From Beijerinckiaceae bacterium (lineage in GTDB: Bacteria > Pseudomonadota > Alphaproteobacteria > Rhizobiales > Beijerinckiaceae), in contig CANJJI010000020.1 in NCBI GenBank assembly GCA_947474545.1, positions 1 through 42,429 of the forward strand: DNA of 42,429 bases, read 5' to 3'. The notes under the pieces were generated by a model that saw nothing but the letters and a program-made list of their open reading frames with translations, had not been told where the DNA came from and made no database searches. Within the stretch, counting starts at the first letter, position 1, and each line of letters opens with the position of its first letter. A program made the position numbers and the translations under genes. Shown piece after piece: positions 8,414 through 16,414 of the stretch.

Positions 8414-9157
8414 TCAAACTGCCAACGCGCCACGCACGGCATGTAAGAGAAACTCCCTGTTGCCGTCCCCGCCTTCGATGGGGGAGGGAACAATGCCGCG
8501 GACCTTCCAGCCCAGACTTTCCACAAAACGTTTGATATCAGCGCAAATCTCATCATGCACACGGACATCGCGCACGATGCCCTTGTTGGTTCGCTCGCGC
8601 CCGGCCTCAAATTGCGGCTTGATGAGTGTCACAAGCTGCGCGCCTTGGGCTGCCAGTGCTAGCGCGTGCGGCAGGATCAGCTTCAGCGAAATAAAGCTAA
8701 CATCGCAAACGATCAGCTGCGGCGGCGCCTCGAACATCGGCGCCGCCAGCATGCGCGCGTCCGTTTTCTCAAGTGAATTCACGCGTGGATCAGCGGCGAT
8801 CAATGGATGCAATTGTCCATGGCCGACATCAACGGCGTAGATCAGTTTGACGCCTTGTTCCAGCAAGACATGGCAGAAACCGCCGGTAGATGCGCCAAGA
8901 TCAAGGCAGATCAAATCAGCTGCTTCAATGCGGAAAGCATCAAGCGCATGCGCCAGCTTCACACCGCCACGCGACACCCAGGGATAGGGCGCTTCGGCAG
9001 ATATCTCGGTGCTTTCGTCCACCTCTTCAGATGGTTTGCGTACGAGGTTTCCTGCTGCAAACACAAGCCCGGCTTCAATGGCTTCTCGCGCCTTGGCGCG
9101 GCTGGCGAACAGGCCCCGCTCCACAAGGGCGACATCAATCCGTTTGCGGTCAGCCAT
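8414..9157 (-). CDS. tlyA: TlyA family rRNA (2'-O) methyltransferase
   Basis: A 247-residue protein. An N-terminal S4 RNA-binding domain (residues 1-60, starting RIDVALVERGLFASRAKA) is joined to an FtsJ-like SAM methyltransferase domain with DLGASTGGF at 86-94 and a conserved VSRGGVKL linker at 61-68. In mycobacteria TlyA adds 2'-O-methyl groups to 16S and 23S rRNA and affects capreomycin sensitivity; members are often mislabelled hemolysins. It is directly followed by the uracil methyltransferase gene, an arrangement consistent with an RNA-modification operon. The ribosome site before the ATG at 9157 is weak. In many relatives dxs lies upstream; here a metallo-hydrolase gene takes that place, 30 bases away. 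Confidence 0.93.
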   Translation of the reverse strand: MADRKRIDVALVERGLFASRAKAREAIEAGLVFAAGNLVRKPSEEVDESTEISAEAPYPWVSRGGVKLAHALDAFRIEAADLICLDLGASTGGFCHVLLEQGVKLIYAVDVGHGQLHPLIAADPRVNSLEKTDARMLAAPMFEAPPQLIVCDVSFISLKLILPHALALAAQGAQLVTLIKPQFEAGRERTNKGIVRDVRVHDEICADIKRFVESLGWKVRGIVPSPIEGGDGNREFLLHAVRGALAV

Positions 9158-9187
9158 TCTGGAACAGTCTTTCTGCTGCCGATAGCA

Positions 9188-10108
9188 TCAGGCAGGGATA
9201 AAGCGGAAGGCAGAATCCTTGCGCTCAACCTGGCCGGCACCGGCCCCTGGCAGATGATAGCCGATCACACGCAGTTTTTCGGAAGCCAGCCGGTCAAGCA
9301 GTTTGCGCCGGGTCGCCACCGCCCGTTCGCCCTCCTGATCGGAGGCTGGCATCCACCCGGGATGAGCAAAGGAAACCAGCGGATGGGTGAGAGCATCACC
9401 CAGAACGATCAGGCTTTCGCTGCCACTGCGCAGTTCAAATGACACATGCCCCGGCGTATGCCCGCCGGTGTCCAATGCCGAAACTCCCGGCGCAACTTCC
9501 TCACCGGGTCTGAACGTTTCCAGCCGGTCGCCCAATTGTCCAATGACGCGCTGCGCGCCTGCAGCCATCATGTGGAAGGCTTCGGGCAGCTTTTGCAGCA
9601 CGTTCTTGTCCATCCAGAAGTCGCGCTCTGCCAGGGGTATCGCCCAGCGCGCATTGGGAAACAGCGGCTCGTCGAATTCATCCATGGCCCCCCAGAGATG
9701 ATCGGCATGGGCGTGGGTAAACAGCACACGGTTGACCTTTGCCCTGTCGATACCGGCTTCCTCAAGGGCAGCGGCCAGTTTGCCCGAGCCTTCGAGAAAC
9801 CGCGCGCCTGCGCCACAATCCATGAACATCAGGGAATCGCCATCGCGGATCGCTGTCACATTCAACGGCATGCGATTGACATCGGCCGGAAATCCACCAG
9901 CCCGCAAGGTCGCCGCCAGTTCCTCAGCGGCACGGTCGCGCGCAACAAGACCTGCTGGTACGCTCACGATTCCATCGCTGAATGAAATGATCTCTCTTGC
10001 CCCCAGCCGGGCGATGGTCACCGCGCGGGCCCTGGCGGGTGCAAAAGCTGAAATCGCTATTGCGCCGAGGCCAAGAAGCGTTTCACGCCGGGTCAGATTT
10101 TTGAACAT
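9188..10108 (-). CDS. Metallo-beta-lactamase-fold hydrolase, Tat-exported
   Basis: A 306-residue MBL-fold metallo-hydrolase. A twin-arginine leader (LTRRETLLGLG, then a hydrophobic stretch ending ARARA) marks it for periplasmic export as a folded, metal-loaded enzyme. The zinc motif HAHADH gives H132, H134, D136 and H137, and DTGGHTPGH supplies another His ligand. The layout resembles the quorum-quenching-lactonase and alkylsulfatase-like exported branch more than true beta-lactamases. The start was set at the ATG at 10108 because GGAGA lies seven bases before it; an in-frame ATG at 10126 has no such site. It may share a transcript with tlyA. The substrate is unknown. Confidence 0.9.
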   Translation of the reverse strand: MFKNLTRRETLLGLGAIAISAFAPARARAVTIARLGAREIISFSDGIVSVPAGLVARDRAAEELAATLRAGGFPADVNRMPLNVTAIRDGDSLMFMDCGAGARFLEGSGKLAAALEEAGIDRAKVNRVLFTHAHADHLWGAMDEFDEPLFPNARWAIPLAERDFWMDKNVLQKLPEAFHMMAAGAQRVIGQLGDRLETFRPGEEVAPGVSALDTGGHTPGHVSFELRSGSESLIVLGDALTHPLVSFAHPGWMPASDQEGERAVATRRKLLDRLASEKLRVIGYHLPGAGAGQVERKDSAFRFIPA

Positions 10109-10171
10109 GGGGATCTCCGCTACCATGCGGATACATATAAATATTTTTGAATGTGAAGCAAATGCTGCGAT

Positions 10172-13048
10172 TTACGCTGCTTCTTCCGCTGCGCCCATAA
10201 TGCGGCGCGCTTCGATGTCGCTGATCGGCTGGCCGAAGGCGAAGCCCTGTGCGAATTCACTGCCCAACTGGTAAAGCTCGATCGTGTCGCTCTCGGTTTC
10301 CGCGCCCTCCGCGACAACATCCATCCCCAGATCATGGGCCATGGCGATGATGGAGCGTAGCAGGATCGGCCGGGAGCCCTTGGAATCCTGTTTGACCAGA
10401 CTGCGGTCAATCTTGATCGTGTCAAACGGGAAGCGCTGGAGATAACTGAGCGAGGAATAGCCGGTGCCGAAATCGTCGAGCGAAAGCCCAGCGCCAAGCT
10501 CCTTGATCCGCATCAGCATCTGCGCGGAATATTCGGGATTCTCCATCACCAGACTTTCGGTGATCTCAAGCTTCAACGTGCCGCGATGAACGCCCGAGCG
10601 CGTGAGCGCCGCCTTCACGTCGTGGAGCAGATCATGACGCAACAATTGCCGCGACGAGACATTCACCGAGCAGAAAATCGGCGGATAGACGTCAAGAGCC
10701 TGTTGCCAGGCCGCCAGTTCGCGCGCGGCCCGTTCGATGACGAAAATGCCGAGATCGACGATAAGGCCAGTCTCTTCCGCCATGGGGATGAATTCGGCCG
10801 GTGGCAGGCGACCGAGGCGGGGATGATCCCAGCGCATTAACGCCTCGAAACCGGCGATAGTCCGGTCTTCCAGCCGCACGATCGGCTGATAGACGATCTT
10901 GATCTCGTTGCGCTCCAGGGCCCGGCGCAGATCGGTCTCAAGCGTGAGCCTGTCCGAACGCTGGGCGCGCATGCCCGGCCGGAAAAACTCCATCTTGTTG
11001 CCGCCGAGACGTTTGGCCGAAGCGGTCGCAATTTCCGCGTCCTTCAGCATGTCGTCGCGCTGCGCGTGGAGATGGGGATCAAAGAGGGCAATGCCGATCG
11101 AACCTGTCAGCGTTATTTCGCGGTCGTTAAAGGTGATCGGCGTTGATATGGTCTTTCTGACCTGATCCCCAAACGCGATGATAGCGTCATTTTCCTGTGC
11201 CGACAGAAGGATGATGCCGAACTGATCGCTGGAAAGCCGCGCCAACGTATCCGAAGGCTGCATCATCCGGCTCAGTCGCCGCGCCACAGTCAGCAGAATG
11301 GAATCGCCTGCGGCCATGCCGACAGCTTCATTCACATGCCGGAAACGGTCGATATCGAGCATCAAGACAACCGGCCGCAGAACAGCGCCGGCATTGGTTT
11401 GACTGATGCAGGAATTCAGTCTGTCAAAAAAGATTTCGCGGTTGGGAAGCCCGGTTAGATTGTCGTGGACTGCATCGTGCAGAAGCCGCTCTTCGGCGGT
11501 TTTCGCATCTGTGACATCCGTAAGGGTACCAATGACGCGGATGACATCGCCCGTGGGGCCCACAACGGGGCGCGCTTTCAACGTGTACCAGTGATAATGG
11601 CTATCGGCAGTCCGCAACCGGAAATCGAGCGCGATCCGGCCCCGCCGCTGTTCAATAACCGTATCGAGACAGGCACGATAGCGGTCGTTGTCGTAGGGAT
11701 GGAGCACATCAAGCCAAGATGTCGCCGGCCCTTCCAGCGTGCCGCGTTTGAGGCCGAGGCTCGATTCCACATCCGGGCTGACATAGATCTTGTCGGAAGT
11801 AACATCCCAGTCGAAAACCTGATCGCCCGAACCCATCAGAGCCAGCGCGCGGCGGTCGATGTCGGACATGGCGCCATGCACAAGGCCGCCGGTGGCAAAA
11901 GCATTCTGCATCACGGTAAACCCGATCAGCAGGACAATCAGCACCAGCCCGCCGATGAGCGCCGGTTGCACCAATTCCCCGGTGAGGTTCCCGGTAACCG
12001 TGAGCGCCGCCGTTCCTATCCACAAGACAAGAAGCAGCCAGGTCGGGATCAGCATCACCGCGCGATCATACCCCGCCACGACGGCAAGATAGATCACCAG
12101 AATGAATCCGAAGACGGCAATCGAAACCAGCGAGATGCGCGCCACGCCCGCCGCCAGCGGCGCGTCATAGACCGCCAGCCCGATCAGCGCGAGGATGAAC
12201 ACGAACCAGGCCGCAGTCATGTGTGACAGGCGCACATGCCAGCGATTGAGATTGAGATAGGCGAAGAGGAAAATCAGCAGGGTAGCCGACAGGACGGCTT
12301 CCGCGATTGCGCGCCAGATTCTGTCGCTTTCCCCAGCGGTTCCAAACAATTTGTTCCAGAACCCGAAATCGATGCAGACATAGGCAAGGACGGCCCAGGC
12401 AAGCGCGGCCGCAGCAGGAAATATCACAGCGCCGCGCACGACAAAAACAATGCTCAGGAACAAGGCCAGCAGGCCGGCGATGCCGATAATGATGCCCTTG
12501 TAGAGTGTAAAATTGGCGACGCGGTCCTTGTAGGCGTCCGGCTCCCACAGGTAGATTTTCGAGAGATTGGGAGTCCGTAACTCCGCCACATAAGTGACGA
12601 TGGTGCCGGGATCGAGCGTCAGGCGGAATATATCGGCATCGGGGCTATCCTCCCGGTCCGGCGGGAAGCCCTGACTGGCGGTAATTCCGGCGATGCGCGA
12701 CGCGCCCAGATCCGGCGAAATCACGCCAGAACCGGCCAAGCGGAAATGCGGGACGACGATCAGGCGTTCGATCTGTTCATTGGTCTGATTGACCAGAGCG
12801 AAGACGATCCAGGACGGTTGGGTGCCCGCCGTGAGCGCGCCCACTTCGATGCGCCGAATGATTCCATCCGAATCCGGCGCCGTTGAAATCTGGATCCGGT
12901 CACCCTGGGCGGCATAAAACTCTGTCCGCGATGTCAGGTCGATGGCCTTCGCATCCAGCGGAACAGGCACGGGTTCGATCGCCTGCGCAACCGAGGCGAA
13001 GCCGGTTATTACCAGTAGAGTCAGGATGATACAAATGAACCGGCGCAC
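10172..13048 (-). CDS. Membrane cyclic-di-GMP phosphodiesterase with PAS, degenerate GGDEF and EAL domains
   Basis: A 958-residue signalling protein. A signal peptide (1-23) is followed by a periplasmic beta-rich region (24-175) and about seven membrane helices (183-385), an architecture like 7TMR-DISM sensors, then PAS (about 405-515), GGDEF (525-690) and EAL (700-950) domains. The GGDEF motif is replaced by SSDQF at 606-610, so this domain should not make cyclic di-GMP. The EAL domain keeps E735, N796, E828, D858, D859, K879, E914 and Q934, so it should degrade it. The GTG start at 13048 has GGGAAG about ten bases upstream. A perfect 18-bp palindrome lies just before the gene. The ligand sensed in the periplasm is unknown. 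Confidence 0.93.
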   Translation of the reverse strand: MRRFICIILTLLVITGFASVAQAIEPVPVPLDAKAIDLTSRTEFYAAQGDRIQISTAPDSDGIIRRIEVGALTAGTQPSWIVFALVNQTNEQIERLIVVPHFRLAGSGVISPDLGASRIAGITASQGFPPDREDSPDADIFRLTLDPGTIVTYVAELRTPNLSKIYLWEPDAYKDRVANFTLYKGIIIGIAGLLALFLSIVFVVRGAVIFPAAAALAWAVLAYVCIDFGFWNKLFGTAGESDRIWRAIAEAVLSATLLIFLFAYLNLNRWHVRLSHMTAAWFVFILALIGLAVYDAPLAAGVARISLVSIAVFGFILVIYLAVVAGYDRAVMLIPTWLLLVLWIGTAALTVTGNLTGELVQPALIGGLVLIVLLIGFTVMQNAFATGGLVHGAMSDIDRRALALMGSGDQVFDWDVTSDKIYVSPDVESSLGLKRGTLEGPATSWLDVLHPYDNDRYRACLDTVIEQRRGRIALDFRLRTADSHYHWYTLKARPVVGPTGDVIRVIGTLTDVTDAKTAEERLLHDAVHDNLTGLPNREIFFDRLNSCISQTNAGAVLRPVVLMLDIDRFRHVNEAVGMAAGDSILLTVARRLSRMMQPSDTLARLSSDQFGIILLSAQENDAIIAFGDQVRKTISTPITFNDREITLTGSIGIALFDPHLHAQRDDMLKDAEIATASAKRLGGNKMEFFRPGMRAQRSDRLTLETDLRRALERNEIKIVYQPIVRLEDRTIAGFEALMRWDHPRLGRLPPAEFIPMAEETGLIVDLGIFVIERAARELAAWQQALDVYPPIFCSVNVSSRQLLRHDLLHDVKAALTRSGVHRGTLKLEITESLVMENPEYSAQMLMRIKELGAGLSLDDFGTGYSSLSYLQRFPFDTIKIDRSLVKQDSKGSRPILLRSIIAMAHDLGMDVVAEGAETESDTIELYQLGSEFAQGFAFGQPISDIEARRIMGAAEEAA

Positions 13049-13065
13049 GTATTCTCGATCTTCCC

Positions 13066-13083
13066 GGTGGCCGCGCGGCCACC
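13066..13083. promoter_or_regulatory. Perfect 18-bp palindrome upstream of the EAL gene
   Basis: The 18 bases from 13066 read identically on both strands (GGTGGCCGC and its complement). The site lies 18 bases before the GTG start at 13048, so it could be an operator or a hairpin in the leader. With no loop bases it would form a poor RNA hairpin, which favours a DNA-binding site. It is GC-only apart from two bases, so chance is not excluded in this GC-rich genome. Confidence 0.35.
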
Positions 13084-13198
13084 CGCCCCCAAAATCTCAA
13101 TAGCCCACTGTCAGCTCTAAAGCCTACACCTTGTCGGAATTGTGATTGGTACAGCCCGGACTCGCACCGGGCAAGCCAAAGCTTGCAGAAATGCCCTG

Positions 13199-13804
13199 CT
13201 ATTTCCTGTCCGTAGGGGCCGGAATTTCGTCGCTTTCGATGAGGGCGAAAAGCCGGTGATCCTGCCAGGCGCCGTTGATCCGCAGGTAGGAACGCGCCTC
13301 GCCTTCATATTTGAAGCCGCAGCGCTGCAGGACGCGCATCGAGGCCTCGTTATGAAGCAGGCACGCGGCCTCCACCCGGTGCAACGCCAGATTTTCAAAT
13401 GCAAACCGGCAGACCGCCCGAACTGCGCGTGACATATAGCCCTTGCCGGCAAAAGGCTCGCCCGTCCAATAGCCCAGCGTCCCGGTCTGGGCGACGCCGC
13501 GGCGGATGTGGCCTAGGGTCAGACCTCCCACCAGCACGTCGTCGGCTTCCCGGAATATGAAGAAGGGGTAGGTCTCGTCCCGCGCCATTTCCTCTTCCTG
13601 GCGCTTCATCCGGCGGCGGAAAGCGGCGCGGGTGAGATCGTCGGCGGGCCAGATGGGCTCCCAGGGCACGAGAAATTCGCGGCTTTGCGCCCGGAGCGTT
13701 GCCCAGGCCCCAAAATCGCTCATGGCAGGCGGACGCAAATAGACACCCTCCCCCTTGATCACATGGGCAGGTTCGGAGGCAGGACCGATGCGGAAAAGCG
13801 CCAT
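13199..13804 (-). CDS. RimJ/RimL-type GNAT N-acetyltransferase
   Basis: A 201-residue acetyl-CoA-dependent N-acetyltransferase of the RimJ/RimL branch, which acetylates protein N-termini (for example ribosomal protein S5) or small amines. The family pattern is complete: YLRPPAMSDFGAWATLR at the N-terminus, GGLTLGHIRRG in the middle, the acetyl-CoA loop GYWTGEPFAGKGYMSRAV near residues 130-148, and the C-terminal NEASMRVLQRCGFKYEGEARSYL-type block. The length is typical. It lies between the EAL gene and a monooxygenase gene, all on the minus strand. In related genomes as I recall them, this acetyltransferase lies between an M16 peptidase next to thrC and an EAL protein, so it is probably a housekeeping gene. 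Confidence 0.92.
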   Translation of the reverse strand: MALFRIGPASEPAHVIKGEGVYLRPPAMSDFGAWATLRAQSREFLVPWEPIWPADDLTRAAFRRRMKRQEEEMARDETYPFFIFREADDVLVGGLTLGHIRRGVAQTGTLGYWTGEPFAGKGYMSRAVRAVCRFAFENLALHRVEAACLLHNEASMRVLQRCGFKYEGEARSYLRINGAWQDHRLFALIESDEIPAPTDRK

Positions 13805-13855
13805 TTATTCAGAATAGCAAATTTTTCCGCTCCGGGAAGCATGACCTTGTGCGAC

Positions 13856-14995
13856 CTACCTTAGCCCCGCCTGCACAACGAGCGGATAGGTAACGCGCTG
13901 GAACTCCTCCATGCCTTCAATATAGCGCGCCCAGGACAACAATGTTCCGTCGAGGCCGATATCCGACATCATCTGCAATCCATCGACGACCTGTTCCTTT
14001 GTGCCGATGAGTGGAACACCGCCCCACCCCGCAATGAAGTGCTCTTTCAGCGGCTCCAGCGCCTCCAACGGCAAAGTCTGTGCATTGAGGCCGAGCGTAT
14101 CGAGAAGGTTGGTCGCAGCCTTCCAGTCGCCGAGGTCGTGCACATAATGCTTGTAGAAGTCGCGCGCTTCCTGCTCGGTCTCGCCCTGCACGATATAGGC
14201 ATTGGCCCAGACCTTGATCTCGCGGCCATATTCGTTCCGCGCGAGATCGCGATAGCTGGCGATCTGTTGACGCATCTGATCGCGATCTCGCGTGTTGAAG
14301 GTAACGAAAGCCACATCCGCATATTTCGCCGCATAATGGCGGCCTGTCTCCGAACCGCCCGCGTTCATGATCGGCGGATAAGGCTTATGCACCGGATGGG
14401 GGCGGCACCAGCCGCCGTTGATCTTGAAAAACCGGCCTTCGTGATCGAATTCCTTTTCCTCGGTCCACAAGCGCTTGACGATGTGCAGCCATTCCTCCGC
14501 AAGCTTGTAGCGATCTTCATGATCAAGCTGCGGACGGCCGAACATTTCGATCTCCGGCTTGTACCAGCCGGTGACGATATTCATGACATAGCGGCCGTTG
14601 GAAACGTGATCTATGGTTGTGCCCATCTTTGCTGCGAATATCGGATGAATTGTCGGCACATGTGTGGTTGCGAAGACGCCGGCTCTTTGTGTCGAGGCCG
14701 AAATCGCAGAGGCCCAGGAAAAGCTTTCAAATCCTTCGCTGTTGAAATTGGTTTCGCCGCCAAAACCTTTCCAGCGGCCAACCGGGACAAGCGCTTCGAA
14801 ATCCATTTCATCGCCGAGTTGGGCGAGGCGCAATGTTGAAGGCCAGTCGGCTTTCAATACGCCATCAATTTTCGAAATGGCGCACCCGCCGCTGAGATTA
14901 GTGGAAAATGTGCCAAGCCCGAGTTTTCTGTCGTTGAAGAGCGGATGTTTTGCGGCGCGCAAGGAATCAGCGCGGCCGTTGCCGGATGTTGTCAT
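13856..14995 (-). CDS. Luciferase-like (LLM) FMN-dependent monooxygenase, RutA/SsuD-like
   Basis: A 379-residue flavin-dependent monooxygenase with the bacterial luciferase-like TIM barrel. Landmarks are LGTFSTNLSGGCAIS early, ISASTQRAGVFATTHVPTIHP (flavin contact region), IDHVSNGRYVMNIVTGW and PIMNAGGSETGRHYAAKYAD, most like pyrimidine oxygenase RutA and dimethylsulfone or alkanesulfonate monooxygenases. These enzymes use reduced FMN from a separate reductase, which is not encoded in this window. The start at 14995 follows GGAGGAGA; an upstream frame to 15049 is less likely. It is 135 bases after the P450 gene and could share its transcript. The substrate is unknown: the family oxidises N-, S- or C-bearing small compounds. 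Confidence 0.9.
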   Translation of the reverse strand: MTTSGNGRADSLRAAKHPLFNDRKLGLGTFSTNLSGGCAISKIDGVLKADWPSTLRLAQLGDEMDFEALVPVGRWKGFGGETNFNSEGFESFSWASAISASTQRAGVFATTHVPTIHPIFAAKMGTTIDHVSNGRYVMNIVTGWYKPEIEMFGRPQLDHEDRYKLAEEWLHIVKRLWTEEKEFDHEGRFFKINGGWCRPHPVHKPYPPIMNAGGSETGRHYAAKYADVAFVTFNTRDRDQMRQQIASYRDLARNEYGREIKVWANAYIVQGETEQEARDFYKHYVHDLGDWKAATNLLDTLGLNAQTLPLEALEPLKEHFIAGWGGVPLIGTKEQVVDGLQMMSDIGLDGTLLSWARYIEGMEEFQRVTYPLVVQAGLR

Positions 14996-15130
14996 GGCTT
15001 TGTCTCCTCCCCGGCTTTTTGCATCCCGCCGGAAACGTGATGAGAACATGCAGGCCAGGGGAGAGCAATGGTTTTTGCTACAGGCCGGATTTTTGCAGTC
15101 TGATCGAAAAGAAAAGCTGTAGCCCCAACT

Positions 15131-16351
15131 CTATGTGCGCACACGTGCGGGCAGTGTTTGGAAGCCGCGGAAACGCGCGCGCTGGCCGCGCACTGCGCCC
15201 GGCAGAATTTCATAATCGGGAAAACGCTTCACAAAACGCCCAAGGGCAATGCGTCCTTCGAGGCGCGCGAGGCTGAGGCCTACACACACATGCGGCCCTG
15301 CACCAAAGGCCAGATGCCGGTTTGGCGTGCGCGCAATGTCGAAGACTTCGGGATCGGCAAATTGTTCGGGATCGCGATTGGCGGCGGCAATACATAAAGT
15401 GATGCGCGTGCCTGCGGGCATTTTGACGCCGCTGAGTTCGGCTGGCAGCGCCGTCATGCGATTGCCGATCTGGTTTGAACTTTCAAAGCGAAGAATTTCT
15501 TCAACTGCGCTCATGATCAGATGCGGTTCCGCGAGCAGGCGCTGACGTTGTTGCCGATAGCGCGCCAGCAATTCCAGGCCATTGCCGATCAGATTGGTGG
15601 TCGTCTCATGCCCGGCGTTCAACAGAAAAATGCAATTGTGCAGCAATTCCTTGGACGTGAGTTTTTCGCCATCCGCCTCACCCTGAATTAAACGTGTGAG
15701 AACATCGCGCGAGGGATCGCCCGGTTGCGCACGCCGCCTTGCTACCAGATCATCCAGATAGGTGAGGAATTCAGTAACGGCCGCATTGCCGCGCGCTTCC
15801 TGCACAGGGGTAAGCGTAGGCTCAAGGCCTATGAGAATAGCCAGCGACCATTCACGCAACGGACCACGTTCCTCACGCGGCACACCAAGCAAATTGCCGA
15901 TGATTTCCACTGGAATGGCGGACGCAAAAAATTCGATGAGATCGGCCTCGCGCTTGTCCTCAAGATTGTCCAGCAATTGATCGACAAGCGCAATCAGTCC
16001 CCCCTCCATATCGGCGATAGCCCGGGGCGTCAGCGCGCCTGCGATCAACCGGCGCACGCGCGTATGCAGCGGCGGATCGTTGAATACGAGGCTTGTCGTG
16101 TGATGCTCATAAAGCGGCGTGTCGCCATATTTGGGCAGAAACTCGATCTTCTTGTCTGAGGAATAAGTCTTTGTATCCCGATAGACTTCGTCAAGATCTC
16201 TGTGTCGCGTCAGGAAATATGAACCGTCGGGCATAAGGCATACAGGGGCAGCCTCGCGGAGCTGACGATAGACTGGATAGGGATCGGCGAAGAATTCCGG
16301 CGTGAGATGGCGTAGATCGAACGGGGGAGGTTTATTTCCCAAAGTCGCCAC
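15131..16351 (-). CDS. Cytochrome P450
   Basis: A 406-residue soluble bacterial class I P450. The I-helix oxygen-activation motif AGHETT is at about 246-251, the K-helix ExxR at about 285-288 and the heme loop FGAGPHVCVG at 349-358 with Cys356 as the heme ligand. The start was put at the GTG at 16351, which follows GGGGAGG by six bases; a TTG at 16369 would add six residues but has no better site. No ferredoxin or ferredoxin reductase gene is adjacent, so electrons must come from elsewhere. It lies between thrC and a luciferase-like monooxygenase on the same strand. The substrate cannot be inferred. Confidence 0.93.
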   Translation of the reverse strand: MATLGNKPPPFDLRHLTPEFFADPYPVYRQLREAAPVCLMPDGSYFLTRHRDLDEVYRDTKTYSSDKKIEFLPKYGDTPLYEHHTTSLVFNDPPLHTRVRRLIAGALTPRAIADMEGGLIALVDQLLDNLEDKREADLIEFFASAIPVEIIGNLLGVPREERGPLREWSLAILIGLEPTLTPVQEARGNAAVTEFLTYLDDLVARRRAQPGDPSRDVLTRLIQGEADGEKLTSKELLHNCIFLLNAGHETTTNLIGNGLELLARYRQQRQRLLAEPHLIMSAVEEILRFESSNQIGNRMTALPAELSGVKMPAGTRITLCIAAANRDPEQFADPEVFDIARTPNRHLAFGAGPHVCVGLSLARLEGRIALGRFVKRFPDYEILPGAVRGQRARFRGFQTLPARVRT

Positions 16352-16414
16352 GCATAACCTCCCCGCCAAATTTATGAATAGAGCTTAAACGAATTCATGG
16401 ACGAAATTCAAATT

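Noticed and set aside
11465-12226. Long open frame of 253 codons on the plus strand inside the EAL gene
   Set aside because: It is antisense to a clearly conserved multi-domain gene and is rich in Arg, Gln and His as expected of a GC-rich shadow frame; no domain or ribosome site supports it.
13145-13200. tRNA-like 3' half on the minus strand (T-arm-like CCCGG, loop TGCGAGT, CCGGG, then CTGTACCA)
   Set aside because: The matching acceptor 5' strand and D-arm are missing upstream, the T-loop lacks the second T, and the segment begins right after the acetyltransferase stop. It may be two chance hairpins or a tRNA remnant, but not a functional tRNA gene.
14039-14839. 266-codon plus-strand frame antisense to the monooxygenase at 13856
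   Set aside because: The opposite strand carries the full luciferase-like family signature; this frame is a codon-bias artefact.
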